A stretch of 64,000 bases of DNA from Malania oleifera (GCF_029873635.1 NC_080421.1:40033120-40097119), one strand, 5' to 3'. Shown: positions 35,160 through 48,151, numbered from the stretch's first letter. A program made the numbers and translations. The notes: generated by a model from the letters alone, not told the origin.

Positions 35160-35795
35160 TAATATATAAAAAACAGAGAGATGGGGACTGATTTTGGAAA
35201 ATCTAATGCCACCAATAAATTCAGAAGATTGAAAAACCTTAGGAACCGGTTTTGGTTTGCAAAGAACCGGTCTAAAAATCACTGAACCGGCTATAGGCAA
35301 TTCTGGTGAATTTTTAACTAACCGGTTTAACTTAACGGCCGTTTAACGGCGTTAATGATCCTGTTACACCACGTGGCATTCTCTGCGCGTGCCGCGTGTC
35401 GCTTCTGGAAGCGGGTCGGATGCGGGTCAAGTCTCGGGCACGGATCCGGGTTTCTGGTAGCTGGGCCGGGGTTGCGGGTCGCTGTCCGGGTCGGATCTCT
35501 CCAATCGGGCGAAGAAGATGCGTGTGGGAGCGTGAGGCGCGTGTGGCCGTCTGCCGGAGTCTTTGTCGGCGGGTGCGGCGAGTGGGAAAAACGCTGTGTT
35601 CGTCGGAGGCGCGTGGGAGCGCGTGTAGACTCTCCGGGTGTCCTTTTGAGACGTAGTTTCCACCGTTAGAATCGTCTCGAGTCTAATTGCACAATGGCAG
35701 GCTCAATTTGGGATTTGGAGCAACTTCAAAACTGAGAAGAAAATTGAATTTCTCCTCTGTTCGCCTCTGTTTGGCGAATTCCGGCGTACCTGGAC
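35160..35795 (-). other. 5' leader of element H with GC-rich island
   Basis: Sequence between primer site and gag. 35376-35670 is strikingly GC-rich (CGGGTC- and GCGTG-type words) in an AT-rich window; next to it, 35230-35350 has several AACCGGTT words. Open frames in all directions here are GC artefacts. Origin unknown; a captured host fragment is one possibility. Confidence 0.6.
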
Positions 35796-35807
35796 GCTCT
35801 GATACCA
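35796..35807 (-). other. Primer-binding site of element H
   Basis: Minus strand TGGTATCAGAGC, perfect match to initiator-Met tRNA, one base from the 5' LTR at 35809. Confidence 0.95.
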
Positions 35808-35808
35808 C

Positions 35809-36152
35809 TGATGGGTGAAGAGGAACACTCAGTCACTGGTTGTGACTGAAACTCAATGAGGATAAATTCAAGAACAATTTATTTCAATCAGAAACAATAC
35901 ATAGAGGAAGCAACTCTCCTTTCTTTCTCTCTCACTGGCTTTACACTCTCAACACACCACACTTACAATGCACACACACTCACCTATTTATAGCAATTAC
36001 AGAAAATAGATAATCAACAATGGTGGCTAGTTTGGTAAGGTTGGTGGCCAAATTTTGCTTAACTTCAATGGAGGTGGGCTGCCGGTTGATGAAGCTTCTG
36101 CAGTCAAATCTTGCCGCCACCGTCCCACTGTTCTCAAGTTTAATCTTCAACA
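35809..36152 (-). repeat. 5' LTR of element H
   Basis: 344 bp, identical to 31859-32202 except for 2 substitutions (ACACAGAGG/ACATAGAGG and TTGCTGCC/TTGCCGCC). TATA box CTATAAATAGG on the minus strand at 35993-35983. Confidence 0.95.
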
Positions 36153-36620
36153 TTTTTAAACTCCCCAGTTATGAGTTGACTTTATCTTAGCATTAAAAAC
36201 CTAATTGACCATTATGGATTTCCAAATCCTCAATTAAAATTTTATTTTATATTAACATTAAAACCTTGATTAATCAAAGATTTTCAAATCCTCAATTAAG
36301 GGTTGACTACATCTTAGCATTAAAACCCTGATTTTAATCAAGGATTTTTTTTTTTCAAATCCTCAATCATAAGTTGACTCTATCTTAGCATTAAAACTTT
36401 AATTGTCAATCGGAGATTTTCAAATCCTGAATTAAGAGTTGACTATATCTTAACGTTAAAACCCTGATTGTTAATAATTAAGAGTTGACTTTATCCTAAC
36501 ATTAAAATCTCAACTGACAATTAGGTTTTTTTTTTTTTTTTTTTTTTGTCAAATCTTCAAATAATGATTGACTCAATCAGAACATTAAGACCCTGATGTT
36601 AATTAGGATTTTTTTCAATT
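36153..36620. repeat. About 65-bp minisatellite, right part
   Basis: Degenerate tandem units built of GTTGACT.TATCTTAGCATT, AAAACCCTGATT and AATCAAGGATTTTCAAATCC. GTTGAC landmarks at 36175, 36302, 36373, 36438 and 36484 give steps of about 127 (two units), 71, 65 and 46. Poly-T expansions (36348-36357 and 36527-36547) sit at the same phase of the unit. Confidence 0.75.
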
Positions 36621-37174
36621 CTAGAGTTGTCTCAATCATAGGATTTTCAAACCTTCCATTAATGATTGACCTTAATAACTTTCAAATGACTATCTTCAAT
36701 TAGAGGACTTTGAAAAATTCATTACCGATTGATTTATTTCAACTCTTCATTAAGGCTTGATGTCAATCAGGAGATTTTCCACTCCATAAACATTGGATTC
36801 TCTAATTTCAATCATGAGATTGAGACCAAAATTCCTTTTTATTCAAAATTAAATCAAAAACCCCATCCACCTTTCTTTAATCCATGATTGAAATTAGAAA
36901 TTTTATGTTGAGTTTTTCCAAACCATAATTCCAAAGGAAAGAGTCATCTTTGAGTTTAAGGCACTTAATTAAAACTTTTTTCATCATCTCTTGTAATTTA
37001 TCTCTTGTTTCCAAAATTTAGGGTAATTCTAAGGCCAATTCTCTTTTTCAAACAAGAGTATATCAAGGCTTTCAACTCTATTATTTGGACTCTTGGGATA
37101 GTGATTATTCAATAGATGACCCTAAGGAGGACTTTCCTTCCTTTCTTTCTATTCCTATTTTATTTCTCAATTAT

Positions 37175-37175
<1 letters not shown>

Positions 37176-37216
<41 letters not shown>
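37176..37216. repeat. (AC)n microsatellite
   Basis: About 20 AC units. Confidence 0.97.
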
Positions 37217-37217
<1 letters not shown>

Positions 37218-37377
37218 CGACAAACGTTGTTGGAATGGGTGTTGGTAGGATGTTGGCAGACCGATCCCCCTTAGAATGGTTAGTCTACCACCTTTGCTAT
37301 GCACAAATGTACTCCCAAACTCTTGTTATTTATATCGCAGACCGTTTTAGGGCTTTTCCGTTGTTTTCCTTACACAA

Positions 37378-37433
<56 letters not shown>
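37378..37433. repeat. (AAT)n microsatellite
   Basis: About 18 AAT units. Confidence 0.97.
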
Positions 37434-37434
<1 letters not shown>

Positions 37435-37990
37435 CATGACAACTCCACATTTTTAATCTTTTGTACTTTTTCGACTCTATTCCACCCCTATTTTGGGGGG
37501 ATCACCATGCTAACATTTTCCATTTTTCGGCATGCTCCTGGATAAAAATTTGGTTTCGACAATTGTTATAACCTTTTACCTTCCTCAGAAAATAAACAAT
37601 GATATAAGAAACTTACGAGAATATCCATCTCAAGGAAAAAACTCAAAAAGCTTCAAATAAGTTCTAAGGATTGTGATTAAGAAGGGTTTTCATTAGGTTC
37701 ATCATAGCAAAACTCTAAAGGCCAGTGGAAGAGAACACTTCAAACAAATATTCACATGGCTAACACAAGCTTTATGTGAGGCCTTGTCCTTGGTCGAACC
37801 AAAGTATGCACCTGATGAATCTAAACCCTCCATAGGCTATCACCCTTACACAAGACAAATCCAAGCTTCAACTTATGCTTCTAATGTTGAAAACAAGTCC
37901 TCATACTTTTAGATTTGAATTTCTTTGATTGAGATTCCAAAGTAATATTATTTTATACTTTCACTTCAAGTATTTTGTTAATGATTGCAC

Positions 37991-37992
<2 letters not shown>

Positions 37993-38078
<86 letters not shown>
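37993..38078. repeat. (CT)n microsatellite
   Basis: About 43 CT units. Confidence 0.97.
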
Positions 38079-38081
<3 letters not shown>

Positions 38082-39270
38082 ACACACACATATATAGACT
38101 TTAATTTTAATTTGAGATCTCAAATTTTAATATATTATTATTATTATTTTTGTTTTAAGAGTTTGAAGCAATTTTATTTTATCCCTATCAAATGCCCCCT
38201 CTTAAGTTTTGGAAGATATTTTCAAGTTTGGGAATACTTTTTTGTTGCTTAAATAAAGAAAATTTTCTTGCTATTGAACTACAACACAATTAACTTGGGA
38301 CTTTTTTTTAGTTATTCATTATATGCTTGGACTAAGGTGGCTTTTGATCCATTCTTATGTAACCCTAGCCAAGGTGGCCTATCGCTACTTTCAAGGGTAT
38401 TTTCTAAATTTTTCTTTCTTGCCTTAATGATGATGGAGACCTACTCTTTTAGGGCATTTTCCAAGCTTACCACCTCTAGTATTTAGATTGAAGCATTTCC
38501 TAAGGCTTCCATCACCTATTTTAATGACAGTAGTAACTTGTTCATCAAAGCATTTTTCAAGGTTACCACTATAGGTTTTATGACTTAAGGCAATCTTCAA
38601 TTTATTGGTTTTTTCAATGTTATCACCTCTTTTATACTCGGCCTATTCTGCCAAGTCTACCTATTTGACTTTTTATACTTTGCAAGTTTGTCAAGTGAGT
38701 TTATTTGGCTAGGCTATTAAAGATACGTATTACTAACATAACAGATAAATGTAAAACAATGGTTGGTTGCTCACTATTAATCACCAGTTTAGTGGTTGGT
38801 TCGTGGATTGGCGGACAGAGCTCAAATATTAAATCATAGAAGTTCAAGCGTATAAAAAGTTTCAATAACTTATGAATGGTAAAATGAAGCTAAGTGAATG
38901 GAAATTTATTTTTAAGTATAAAAATAGCAATAATTTTAGGGAGAGTGTTAGGTTTAAAGGAGTTAGGTTTCATGGCAAAGAAATCATAGGAAGACTTGAA
39001 TACTGGAAGGAGTAGGGTTAGGAACATGATGTTGGTATAAAATAATTCCAGTTACTACGCACAAGTTTGTCTGAATAAGGTATGCTAGCAACTGGGCTCG
39101 CTAGTACATCAGAGTGAATTGAAATCTGCCATGGGGAAGGAAAGTTGTGATCCAATAGTGTTGCACCAAGGCTTAACATTAGACTAAAATTGTCGTGTTA
39201 ATTCAGTTTTCAAATTTTTAAATACTTTCCAATTTTAAATTTTGAATATTTTGTATTTCCTCTCATTCTC

Positions 39271-39273
<3 letters not shown>

Positions 39274-39337
<64 letters not shown>
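39274..39337. repeat. (TC)n microsatellite
   Basis: About 32 TC units. Confidence 0.97.
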
Positions 39338-39340
<3 letters not shown>

Positions 39341-40039
39341 TCTAATCTCCAATAGCCTAGCAGCTTTGGCTGCCCTATGGTGATGCTCCTTTGGATCTGT
39401 ATTTTCTCTAGATATCATCAGTCTTTAGACATTCATTAAATTCCACCTTTGCGAATGTGTAGGCGTAAAAGACATATTCTAATCCAAGCTAACATTGTTC
39501 TTTAAAGGAGACGATGAACAAAACTAATGCAGCGATAATAGAATTAGTATTAAATAAATTCTTATTGTTTTATATAATTAGGAAATTCTACCCTTAACTA
39601 AGTTGATTTAAAAGTATTGTATATATGTCACGTGAATGTGCAATGGAAGGTTTGTATTCCTAAAAGATTTGAGATAATGTTACCGGAGACTATGACTCAA
39701 ACGAGCCATTGCTTTCTTTCACATTATGTTTCAATCTTTAGGGCATTTGCCTAATTTTTTTTTTTTTTTTCATACTTTGAACTTACTATGAAAGTGGAGC
39801 AAATCTTTCTCTCTCAGAGCTAGAAATCATTAGTTGCACCCGATGGTAGCCAATTAAAATTTGACATAGATTAGTGTCAGAATGGGACCAGTAACTTTGC
39901 TACATGTCTTGGACCCGTGACAACACGAGCCCTCAACACTCGGCATTTTCCCAAAATCAAACACAAGTTGCCATCATAATTTTTTTTTTTTGAAAATTTT
40001 TAAACGAATATTTCCATCTCACCACTCATAATCTCATTT

Positions 40040-40042
<3 letters not shown>

Positions 40043-40113
<71 letters not shown>
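40043..40113. repeat. (TC)n microsatellite
   Basis: About 35 TC units. Confidence 0.97.
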
Positions 40114-40119
<6 letters not shown>

Positions 40120-41389
40120 ATTTCATCTCATTCTCCTACATGTTTCATAGATAGGAATAGTATGAAATCGGACAGAACAAAATCGAATTTATCTCTCGAT
40201 TTCTTCATACACTCTATTCAAATTTTCCTTCAATTTGGTTCTTACCCCATTTAATTCCATCGACCAAACGTGATGTTATTGACGATTATTCATAAAATGG
40301 AACGCAAATAATCAACTCAAGACAAACCTCAAACTCCTCTGCCAAGCAATTCATTTAAACCCTAACTTGTAGTCTTGTTCTAATGCTACTCGAACAAGAG
40401 AAAACAGAAAGAAGCCTGAAAAAGAAAAGACGAGAAGGATGAGGATGGTTACACCAATCAGTTTATTTTTTTTTTTAAATTTCGTCTATGTAAGCGTCCC
40501 ACTTGCTGTTTGTTCCACTCGCCCTCTCACTTTTCTCTGTAAAAAACAAAGCTTGTTGTCATGGGAGTTACTTGATGATGTTCTTGCAGATCATGTTTCA
40601 TCTTAGCTCATTGTCTGTTTTATTTTGCTTTTGTTGATAGAAGATTGAAGACGTAGATGGATTTTCTGCATTTCCTGCTTGGATTTTTTGGTGGGTATTC
40701 ATTCATATCCAAAGGTATGTGTTTATTTTTATTTTTAAAATTGAGGACTTTTTCGCTCTAATTCAGATAGAAGATTTTCAAGCAAGTGAGATGGAGCAAC
40801 GATAAGAAATCTAATACAATCCCCAAAAATATGTGTTTCATCAACAGAACAAAAACCATTGCAAAATGATAATTGGGTGGAGTTGGTCATTTGCTTCGTG
40901 TGTAAACGTGAATGAATAGGCTTTGAATCAATGAATATAGGGTTAAGTAATGTTTGAGAGTATGAATTTTGAAAAATGTATGGATTTGAAATAATCCAAT
41001 ACAATTTTTTATTGCGTATTCTCCAAATCCGTACAAGTTCAAATTGAAAACCCAAAATCTATGCTCCCAAATGTAGAATTATAAAATTTGGCCTATTTTG
41101 TAATTAAGTTTTTGTTTAAGAGCACTTAAAAAAAGTGCTTATAGCGCCTCTCATTTCAAATAAGCACTTTTACAAAAAAAAAAAAAAAAAATTTGTTTGG
41201 TTTATATTGTAACAAGTACTTATATCAAAAAAAAAAAAAAAAAAAAAAACTTTTTCAAAACTAGTTTTTTGAGAGTTTTAAGTGAATTTTGAGAATTAAT
41301 GAAAGATATGTTTTGACTACTTATAAGTGACATCACTCATAGGTGGAGTCAGTTTTGTAAATATAAAAAAAATTTAGTGACTATTTTGT

Positions 41390-42038
41390 AATTAAAGAAT
41401 ATATTAGAACTGTCGCAACATACTGGAAAAGGGTCCAGAATGGCAAGAAATAATACTATTGAAAGTTTGATAGAGTCGCTACTAACCTGTTATTTACCTA
41501 AATGCGGTTCGTTTGCCTAATTACTACTCATTGATTGATCTCTAGACTAATTTTAAGACTAAGCAACTAGTAGTATCAGTCTGCATTTATTAGAACTGGG
41601 ATCGGGAGTTCAGTTATGCGAGTGAAAGCTATTAGCACCCCCAACACACCCGTTTTATGAACGGTACCTAATTAATTATGAACTATATCCCTAAATCGAA
41701 TCTAATGGTCTTTAATTAACTCCTTAAAAATTTTTTTTTTTTAAATTTTAAAAGAAAATATAAAATAAGGAACGATTTAAGAATGTCTAATAAGACTTCC
41801 AAATGAAGGGATCCTATTAGTTAAACCTTCCCTAGAACTAATATAGGGGAGGTCTAAAACACCTCGTTACCCTTTTGTTTAATCATTGAGATGCACGCAT
41901 ATAAAAATATGATACATATATATAACAAACTCATCAAATTTGATTAAAAGAGTCTTTAAAACATCCTTGATTTTTTTTCAAATTTTTTTAGAATTTTTTG
42001 AAAATTTTCCAACATTTTTCGACAATTTTTTAGGATTT

Positions 42039-42079
<41 letters not shown>

Positions 42080-43300
42080 TTTTTAGTAATTTTATTTTCC
42101 ATTTTTTTTGTTATTCGAGTCAAAATAACTAAAATAATTTTTTTTTTACATTTTTTTCTAATTTTTACTATTTTCCCTAATTTTTAAAAATTTAAAAATA
42201 AATTAAAAAATTAATTTCTAAATTAAATAAACGAAACTGACAATTTAAACAAGTTAGACCGATTCAACCTATATGACTCAGATCAATATGTCAGTTAAAA
42301 TTGACTCGGGTTAAACTGGGTTGACCTGTTTAGTGAATGATGGCTAGCCACGTGTCAGCTAGCAATGGCAATACGTGGCACCATTTATTTATTTATTTAT
42401 TTATTTTTTATTTTTTTTTGAATTTTCTCTAGTAGGGTGATGTCAGCACAACGTCACCCTCCACGTGACGGAATATGGTTAGTTCTGGGATTTTTACATG
42501 GATTACTGACATGACAATGATTCAATCGTCTAAAGAAAACATAGATTGGATGCCCAGGATTGCGCCACATCGCTTTCTAAATGTGCGGTCCTTAGTGTGC
42601 TATGTGTCACTCCCCATACGGTGAGATGTGTCCCACTAGTATATCTCTCGCACGAATCTATCTCTCACTAGCTCCTTCCCTCTTTCTCTCTGCTTTCTCT
42701 CTTCTCTTGCACGAATCTATCTCTCACTCTCTCCTCCACTTTCTCTTTCGATTTTTTTATTATTCTTCTCTATTTTTTGATTTTTTTTTGTTTTTATTTC
42801 TTTTTAGATCTCACCCTCTCTTTTCTTCATTTTGCAGGTTTGGATTGAAAGGGAAGCACAAGTAGAGAGGTTTGGACTCTCTATTTTCAAATCCAAACTC
42901 GAGTGAAGATAAGTTTTCTAATTCTTTGTCCTTATATTTATTTAAATTTCTAATTATTTTCTAGAGTTTTTCTGGCACTCTCCCATGAGGCGAACAAGAT
43001 GAGGCTCTAGCTATTTCAATTTGGGTGAGGTTAAATTAGGGTTAGGGCTGATTTGTTAGGGTTAAGCCTAATTTGGGCTTAGTTTTAGGTGGGTTCAGGT
43101 TAGGGTCAAAGGTCAATGGACCCAGGTCAAAGTTGGACCTAGGTCTTGGGTCTCCGGGTCAACTAATTAGGACTCGGGTCAAGTTGACCCGATTCTAGGT
43201 CGGATTTGGGGCATTCGAATCTGGGTAATTGGATCTGGATATGAGTATGGGTATTTGGGTCAAATATTTGATATTTATTTTGGAATATTTTAGATTTTTT
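41390..43300. mobile_element. Decayed Tat/Ogre-like LTR fragment (tentative)
   Basis: Contains GAGTCGCTACTAACC, then GGGATCGGGAGTTCAGTTATG and TATTAGCACCCCCAACACACCC with ACGGTACCTAATTAATTA (41490-41680), a word order I associate with plant Tat/Ogre LTRs. Later parts are rich in GGGTTGACC/GGTCAAC words (42240-42330 and 43070-43190), with CACGTGTCAGCTAG and CACGTGACGG boxes, and a CT-rich leader (42640-42830). No boundaries or coding region found. Confidence 0.35.
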
Positions 43301-44597
43301 TTTTGAATTTATTGATTTGTATTTTGTTCAAACTTAATTTAAATTATAGAATTTTAAGTTCAACATTCAACATGCTAGAAATTTAAATATGACTAATATA
43401 GAATTTAAAATTTAAACACCAACCTCTATTTCTGAATTCTCCAATCTGTAACCTTTTCTTCCTTTGCCCGAGCCTTCTTAAACTCTTTCACTGCTGCTCC
43501 TTCACTGCTTCCACAATTCAAGCCTTTGAATTTTTTTATCCTCCTTCTCCTTCTCAATTTCAAATCTTCATACCTCTCTTCTTAATCCTCAAAATTCTCA
43601 ATGGACAATTCCTTTTCTTTTCTCTCTTTTTGAGTCTCTATCTCTGTGTCCTCCCCACCTCCCTTATGAAGCTTACTATTAATAGGCTAGAGGGATTCAA
43701 TTCAATCAATTCTGACAACATTTAACTGATAAATCTAATTTAAAGTGATAGCTAAAATTTTGTTTGCATTAAACTTACATTTTACCCACATGTAAATTGT
43801 GCAATCCCACATGTCTAACCCCTTGAAGCTACATTAGGGTCTTGAATGAGTAAAGATAACCCTTCATATTTGAGGGACTATCATACTAATCAAAACTTAG
43901 CATCTTTAATTTCGTCAGTAAAGCACTTCCATCACTTCTTCAGTAAAAGGAGGGCTTGAAAGTATGAAGGATTGTTCGCGTGATGCTTATTGCTCTCAAA
44001 ATTCTTTTGACATTTGCTTCAAATTATCATATATCGTCTTAACTTTTTTCTTATACACTAGGGAATGATGTTCATTTGCGTCCACACTATCAACATCTCA
44101 TATGGATGCTACTCTTTTAATTTGTTTTGAAGGAGTTTTGGACATTTCTCCCAATGTGTGGGTGGAGTAACTTCCTACCTTTTGCTAATGGAGCCATAGG
44201 TAGAGGAGTTGTTTGATTTTGTCCTATTAGAGAATCTATTTTTGCTGTAAAATCTCACCAAGCATCACCTAAATTCCTCTAAAAGGCTAAAAATTTCTAT
44301 ATAGGGACCATTTCCTTTTTGGGTGGGGCACCGATATTTTTGGGGACAATGCTAATAAGGGAGAATTATTCCCCTTTGAGTGGCTAGTGTTGAAATGGTT
44401 ATGTGAGGTTGACATGATCATAGGACAACAAAATCTCGTCTTGCACATATACGATGTACCAAACTATTCCAAAAAAATAGTAGAATCGTGCTACGACCCA
44501 ACCTTTTAAATAGGAATTCAGGTGATGCTTGGGGAGATTTTACAACAAAAAATGGTTCTCCAATAGTACAAAATCAAACCCACACACACACGCGCGT

Positions 44598-44673
<76 letters not shown>

Positions 44674-45652
44674 TTCGGGATGAGACCTATTCTATGCTTA
44701 AACTAGGGATAGAAGAGGTGATAATGAAAAGGTAATAGTGTAAAGAAATGACATTTTTTAGATGTCCTAGATCCCTCAAGAGCCCTCCTTTTATAGCTAA
44801 CTACTACAAGCTTTTAATTTTATACACCTTGAATTAGAAGGGGTTACACGGTCTTAATTCGAAAGGGTAAGTCATCCTATATATTGTCCCATTGTAATTT
44901 AGGAGCTATGCCCCTTTACTCTCATCCGTAAATTAGGTTTGTAAGTTTCATTGTTATATTAAGGCGCCCCTTCATTTTGTTTGGCCAAGCTCTTTATATA
45001 GAAATTATTTTCGTCCATAATTTCACCTTTCAATGTTTTTGAACGATAAAATTGAGTCCTTTGCTATTTATTACAATTATCAAATTATTACTATTTAATT
45101 GAATAATTGTTAACCATTGTATGGTTTTACACATTGTCTTTTATAATTACTAAAATATCATTATCATTGCTAAAAAATTACTTACAAATTGTTTACACAT
45201 ACAATATATTTGAGCTCCATTAAAATTAAGATATTTCTATTGAAGAAAAAGAAACAAAGAAAATAAAAAAAGGAATTTTGATCGTACCATTTCCTCTTTT
45301 TATAAAATATCATTGAAATTTATTAAAATGAATTTATGTTCAAATGTAATAAAAAAACAAAGAAGATGAAACATCAATAATATAAAAAATAAAAAGTTTT
45401 GTTCTTTATTTGAAGTGGATATTGGTGGGTTGCACGCAAATTTGCTAATAATTAGAGATTTTGTAGCCTATAGAAGTTCGAAAACGCGTTCAAGCTGGAG
45501 TATTGGGTTAGTCAAAAAATTAAAATTCTGCTAATTTTTTATATTTTCTTTTCTTTTTCCCTAATATTTTCAAGGCTCAAAACAGATTGTTTTAAATATT
45601 CCATACATCTAAATACTCTCCATGCTAGTAAAGTCAGGTAGCTATACATACA
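43301..45652. other. Unassigned AT-rich DNA
   Basis: No gene or element ends recognised. Holds one CA/TA microsatellite (44579-44673) and several short poly-T tracts. Confidence 0.5.
44579..44673. repeat. (CA)n(TA)n microsatellite
   Basis: CA repeat with a CGCGCGTG interruption near 44591, running into TA repeat (about 44641-44665) and GTAT. Confidence 0.97.
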
Positions 45653-45653
45653 C

Positions 45654-45730
<77 letters not shown>

Positions 45731-45746
45731 GAGAGAGAGAGAGAGG
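45653..45746. repeat. (TA)n(GA)n microsatellite
   Basis: TA repeat to about 45676, then GA repeat with a few GG interruptions. Confidence 0.97.
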
Positions 45747-45920
45747 CAATAGAAGTCTCAATGGCATGGAATTGGTTATCAGCCTGTGGGTACTACTCTA
45801 CAGTACAACTCATGTAGGGTTAGGGGGCGGGCAGAGTTTTTTCCCGGTTTATCTTTATTTTAAAATAATATATTAAATAATACCCTATTCGGGAAAATAT
45901 TTCTTAGAATGACGCTCACG

Positions 45921-45949
45921 TAATCTCGTTGCTTGGTCCAACGAAATTT
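45921..45949. repeat. Hairpin motif, copy 1
   Basis: AATCTCGTTGCTTGGTCC and AACGAAATT form an imperfect stem around GCTTGGTC. Lies just left of F2; related copies lie just right of F2. Confidence 0.6.
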
Positions 45950-45972
45950 AAAGGGCCAGGCAAATTGGGTGT

Positions 45973-46784
45973 TGATGCGTTGATTATGAATCTAAATTGC
46001 ATAATTAGGTATTTAAAATCATGCATTAACGATTATATTTTTAATTAAATGCCTAATTATGTTCAATCTTTTAACATTGTGCTCAATTTATAATAATTAA
46101 TTTTTATTCAATAATTTACGGATTTTGTGTATTTTATTATTACAGGAAATATTTGGAAATTAAATCCGTAATTAAAAATGTTCGTGGAGGACCGTACGTG
46201 CGTGCATGCTTTGAATATGGTACGTGCGTGCATGCTTTAAAGTCCATGCGACCGGGTAAAGAAGCTGGGCCTGCGTGCGTGTGTGTGTGCATGAGCTGGA
46301 GCCTGTGGGCTGTAACCATGCATGCAGCCGAATACACACAAGAATGAAAGTTGGCCGTGGGCTTCATGTATATGGGCTATGTGTTAGAAGGGTCGTCCAC
46401 GTGAGTGGGCTTGTGAAGAGTGTGTGAAGAGTGGGCTTCAACCATGGTTGTGTGTGTGTGTGTGTTGAGAACCAGAAAAGAGAAAAAAAAAAAGGGGAGG
46501 GGGGGGGGGGGGGGGAAGGCTGGGTCATGATGTGACCCAGCCATGCAAAGGAAAACAAAAGGAGGGCCATGGCTGTGTAGTGTGCATTGGCTTGGTGCGT
46601 TGGGGGCAAAAGGGTCCCGGGTAGCATTTTAAAAGGGAAAAAAAGTAGGGTTTTCGGGGGAGTTGAGTTTGGTTCTTTTTTATTTTCTTTTGCTTGGTTT
46701 CTAGCACCTCTTCCGTCTCTGTTTTTCGCTTTCTCGCCCTCTCTCCTTCTCTCACTCTCCCTCTTTTCTCTTTATTTTTTCCAG

Positions 46785-46819
<35 letters not shown>

Positions 46820-47129
46820 TTTCCTCCTCTCAACCCTCTCTTCTCTCAACTCTCAACCCTCTGAGCTCTTTCTCCCTCTTTGTCTCTTTTTTCTATCAGT
46901 CTCTTTGTCAGCCTCTCTGTCTTTCTCTTTTTCTGTCTCGTCTCCTTCTCCTCTCCCAAAACTCTCGGTCTATCTTTTCTCTGTGCTGCTTCTGCTGCCC
47001 CTCTCGGATTCTGTCTACTTCAACTTGCTGCTACTCTGCTGCTTCAACTGCTGCGTTGCTGCTTGCTGTCCGAGTGTTGCCTGCTGCCACGACCAGTGTT
47101 CGCCCACACCAACCTCTACGGCCTGCTTG

Positions 47130-47174
<45 letters not shown>

Positions 47175-47342
47175 TCTCTCTCTCTCTCTCTCTCTCCTCT
47201 CTCTGTCTCATCTCTCATTTTTATTATCTCTGTTTAGTTTTATTTGAATGTTATTTAAATAGTTGGAAGTTTTTTTTTTAATCAGGTGTTGAAGTTTATT
47301 TATTTTTTAAGCATTCGGTTGGAATCTTGTTGAGTTTAATCA

Positions 47343-47429
<87 letters not shown>

Positions 47430-48138
47430 TTAGTTAATTAATTTTGTTACTTTTATTTACTTGGATGTTGGTTTAACTTTAATATTGCTTTGAATATTTA
47501 GTTTTGAGATTATTGTCTCTCTTTTCTCTTTTCTTTTAAATAATTGTTTAAGTTAATATTTTGTTCATAAGGGTGGTGTGTTAATTAAAGTCTTGGAATT
47601 TTTAATTTCTATTTGATTTTTATTAAAGTTTAATTTCTAGTTTGCATTTTGTTAAGTTCTTGAATGTTTAAAGTTAGTATTGTTTGAGTTCATATTTAAT
47701 TGAATAATTTTTGGGTTGCATGTTTCAGTTACGTGGTAAAGTTTTCATTTTTTTTAGGCGTTGTCCAAAATTTTTAATATAAGTTTTATTTCTTATCTGA
47801 ATGGTTAAACATAGGATTATTTGCCGTAGTTAATTTCATTATTGTTTATTTTATTGTGCCTATTTCCTGTTTCTTATCGTTAATTTAGTGTGTGCTAGGT
47901 TCATAATTTAAATTTCAAATTGTTTTAATTTCGTCACAAAATCTCAAAAATCTCAGGAAACCGAATCTGAATCGTGTCTGGTAAAACTTTCTTTTCTTAA
48001 TTTCTTTTGGAATTATGCAAAAATTTGGACTTAATTTGCATTCCCTGAGGAGACAATCTGACCCTTGGGCTGATTATTACATGACTGAAGTCTTATACTT
48101 GGGATAGCTTCCAAACTGCTCATTTTTAGAGTGAGTCA
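45973..48138 (+). mobile_element. Athila-like LTR F2
   Basis: Begins near TGTTGATGCGTTGATTATG (45973), an AT-rich start with CATAATTAGG and CATGCATTAA words that reminds me of Athila-type LTRs. It continues with a CATGCATG-rich part, a CT-rich leader (about 46720-47430) and a U5-like end, CATTCCCTGAGGAGACAATC to TTTTTAGAGTGAGTCA (about 48040-48138), shared with F1. No target duplication was identified, so solo LTR versus truncated copy is open. Long frames on the CT-rich part are low-complexity artefacts. Confidence 0.45.
46720..47427. repeat. CT-rich leader with (TC)n tracts
   Basis: Pyrimidine-rich stretch with pure TC runs at about 46789-46816, 47133-47213 (broken) and 47344-47427. A 19-nt G run lies shortly before it at about 46498-46516. 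Confidence 0.85.
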
Positions 48139-48151
48139 TGCATGTTAAGGC

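Larger units (their letters stand above)
31859..36152 (-). mobile_element. Copia element H, young but internally deleted
   Basis: 4294 bp with two 344-bp LTRs that differ at only 2 positions, a perfect primer-binding site, a polypurine tract and a perfect TTTTT target duplication (31854-31858 and 36153-36157). It codes for gag, protease and integrase, but RT runs only to its first motif and then jumps to the C-terminal end of RNase H. Overall make-up (short LTRs, one CCHC knuckle, DSGA protease site) fits a Tork-type copia; lineage not verified. Confidence 0.95.
37562..41389. other. Quiet AT-rich DNA with microsatellites
   Basis: Apart from three long (TC)n tracts I see no gene, no RNA and no element ends. 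A 106-codon frame at 40735-41055 (minus) has no recognisable domain. A-tracts near 41174-41192 and 41227-41250 flank AAGTGCTT words that might belong to a small unrecognised transposon. Confidence 0.5.

Noticed and set aside
35355..35669. Long frames on both strands in the GC-rich leader of element H
   Set aside because: High GC removes stop codons in every frame; no domain is recognisable and it lies between primer site and gag.
40735..41055. 106-codon minus-strand frame as a host gene
   Set aside because: No recognisable domain, AT-rich flanks, no codon-use or promoter evidence; kept as non-coding.
46587..47237. 216-codon Ser/Leu-rich frame that might look like a membrane protein
   Set aside because: It is the translation of a CT-rich LTR leader with pure TC tracts; all three frames give similar low-complexity products.
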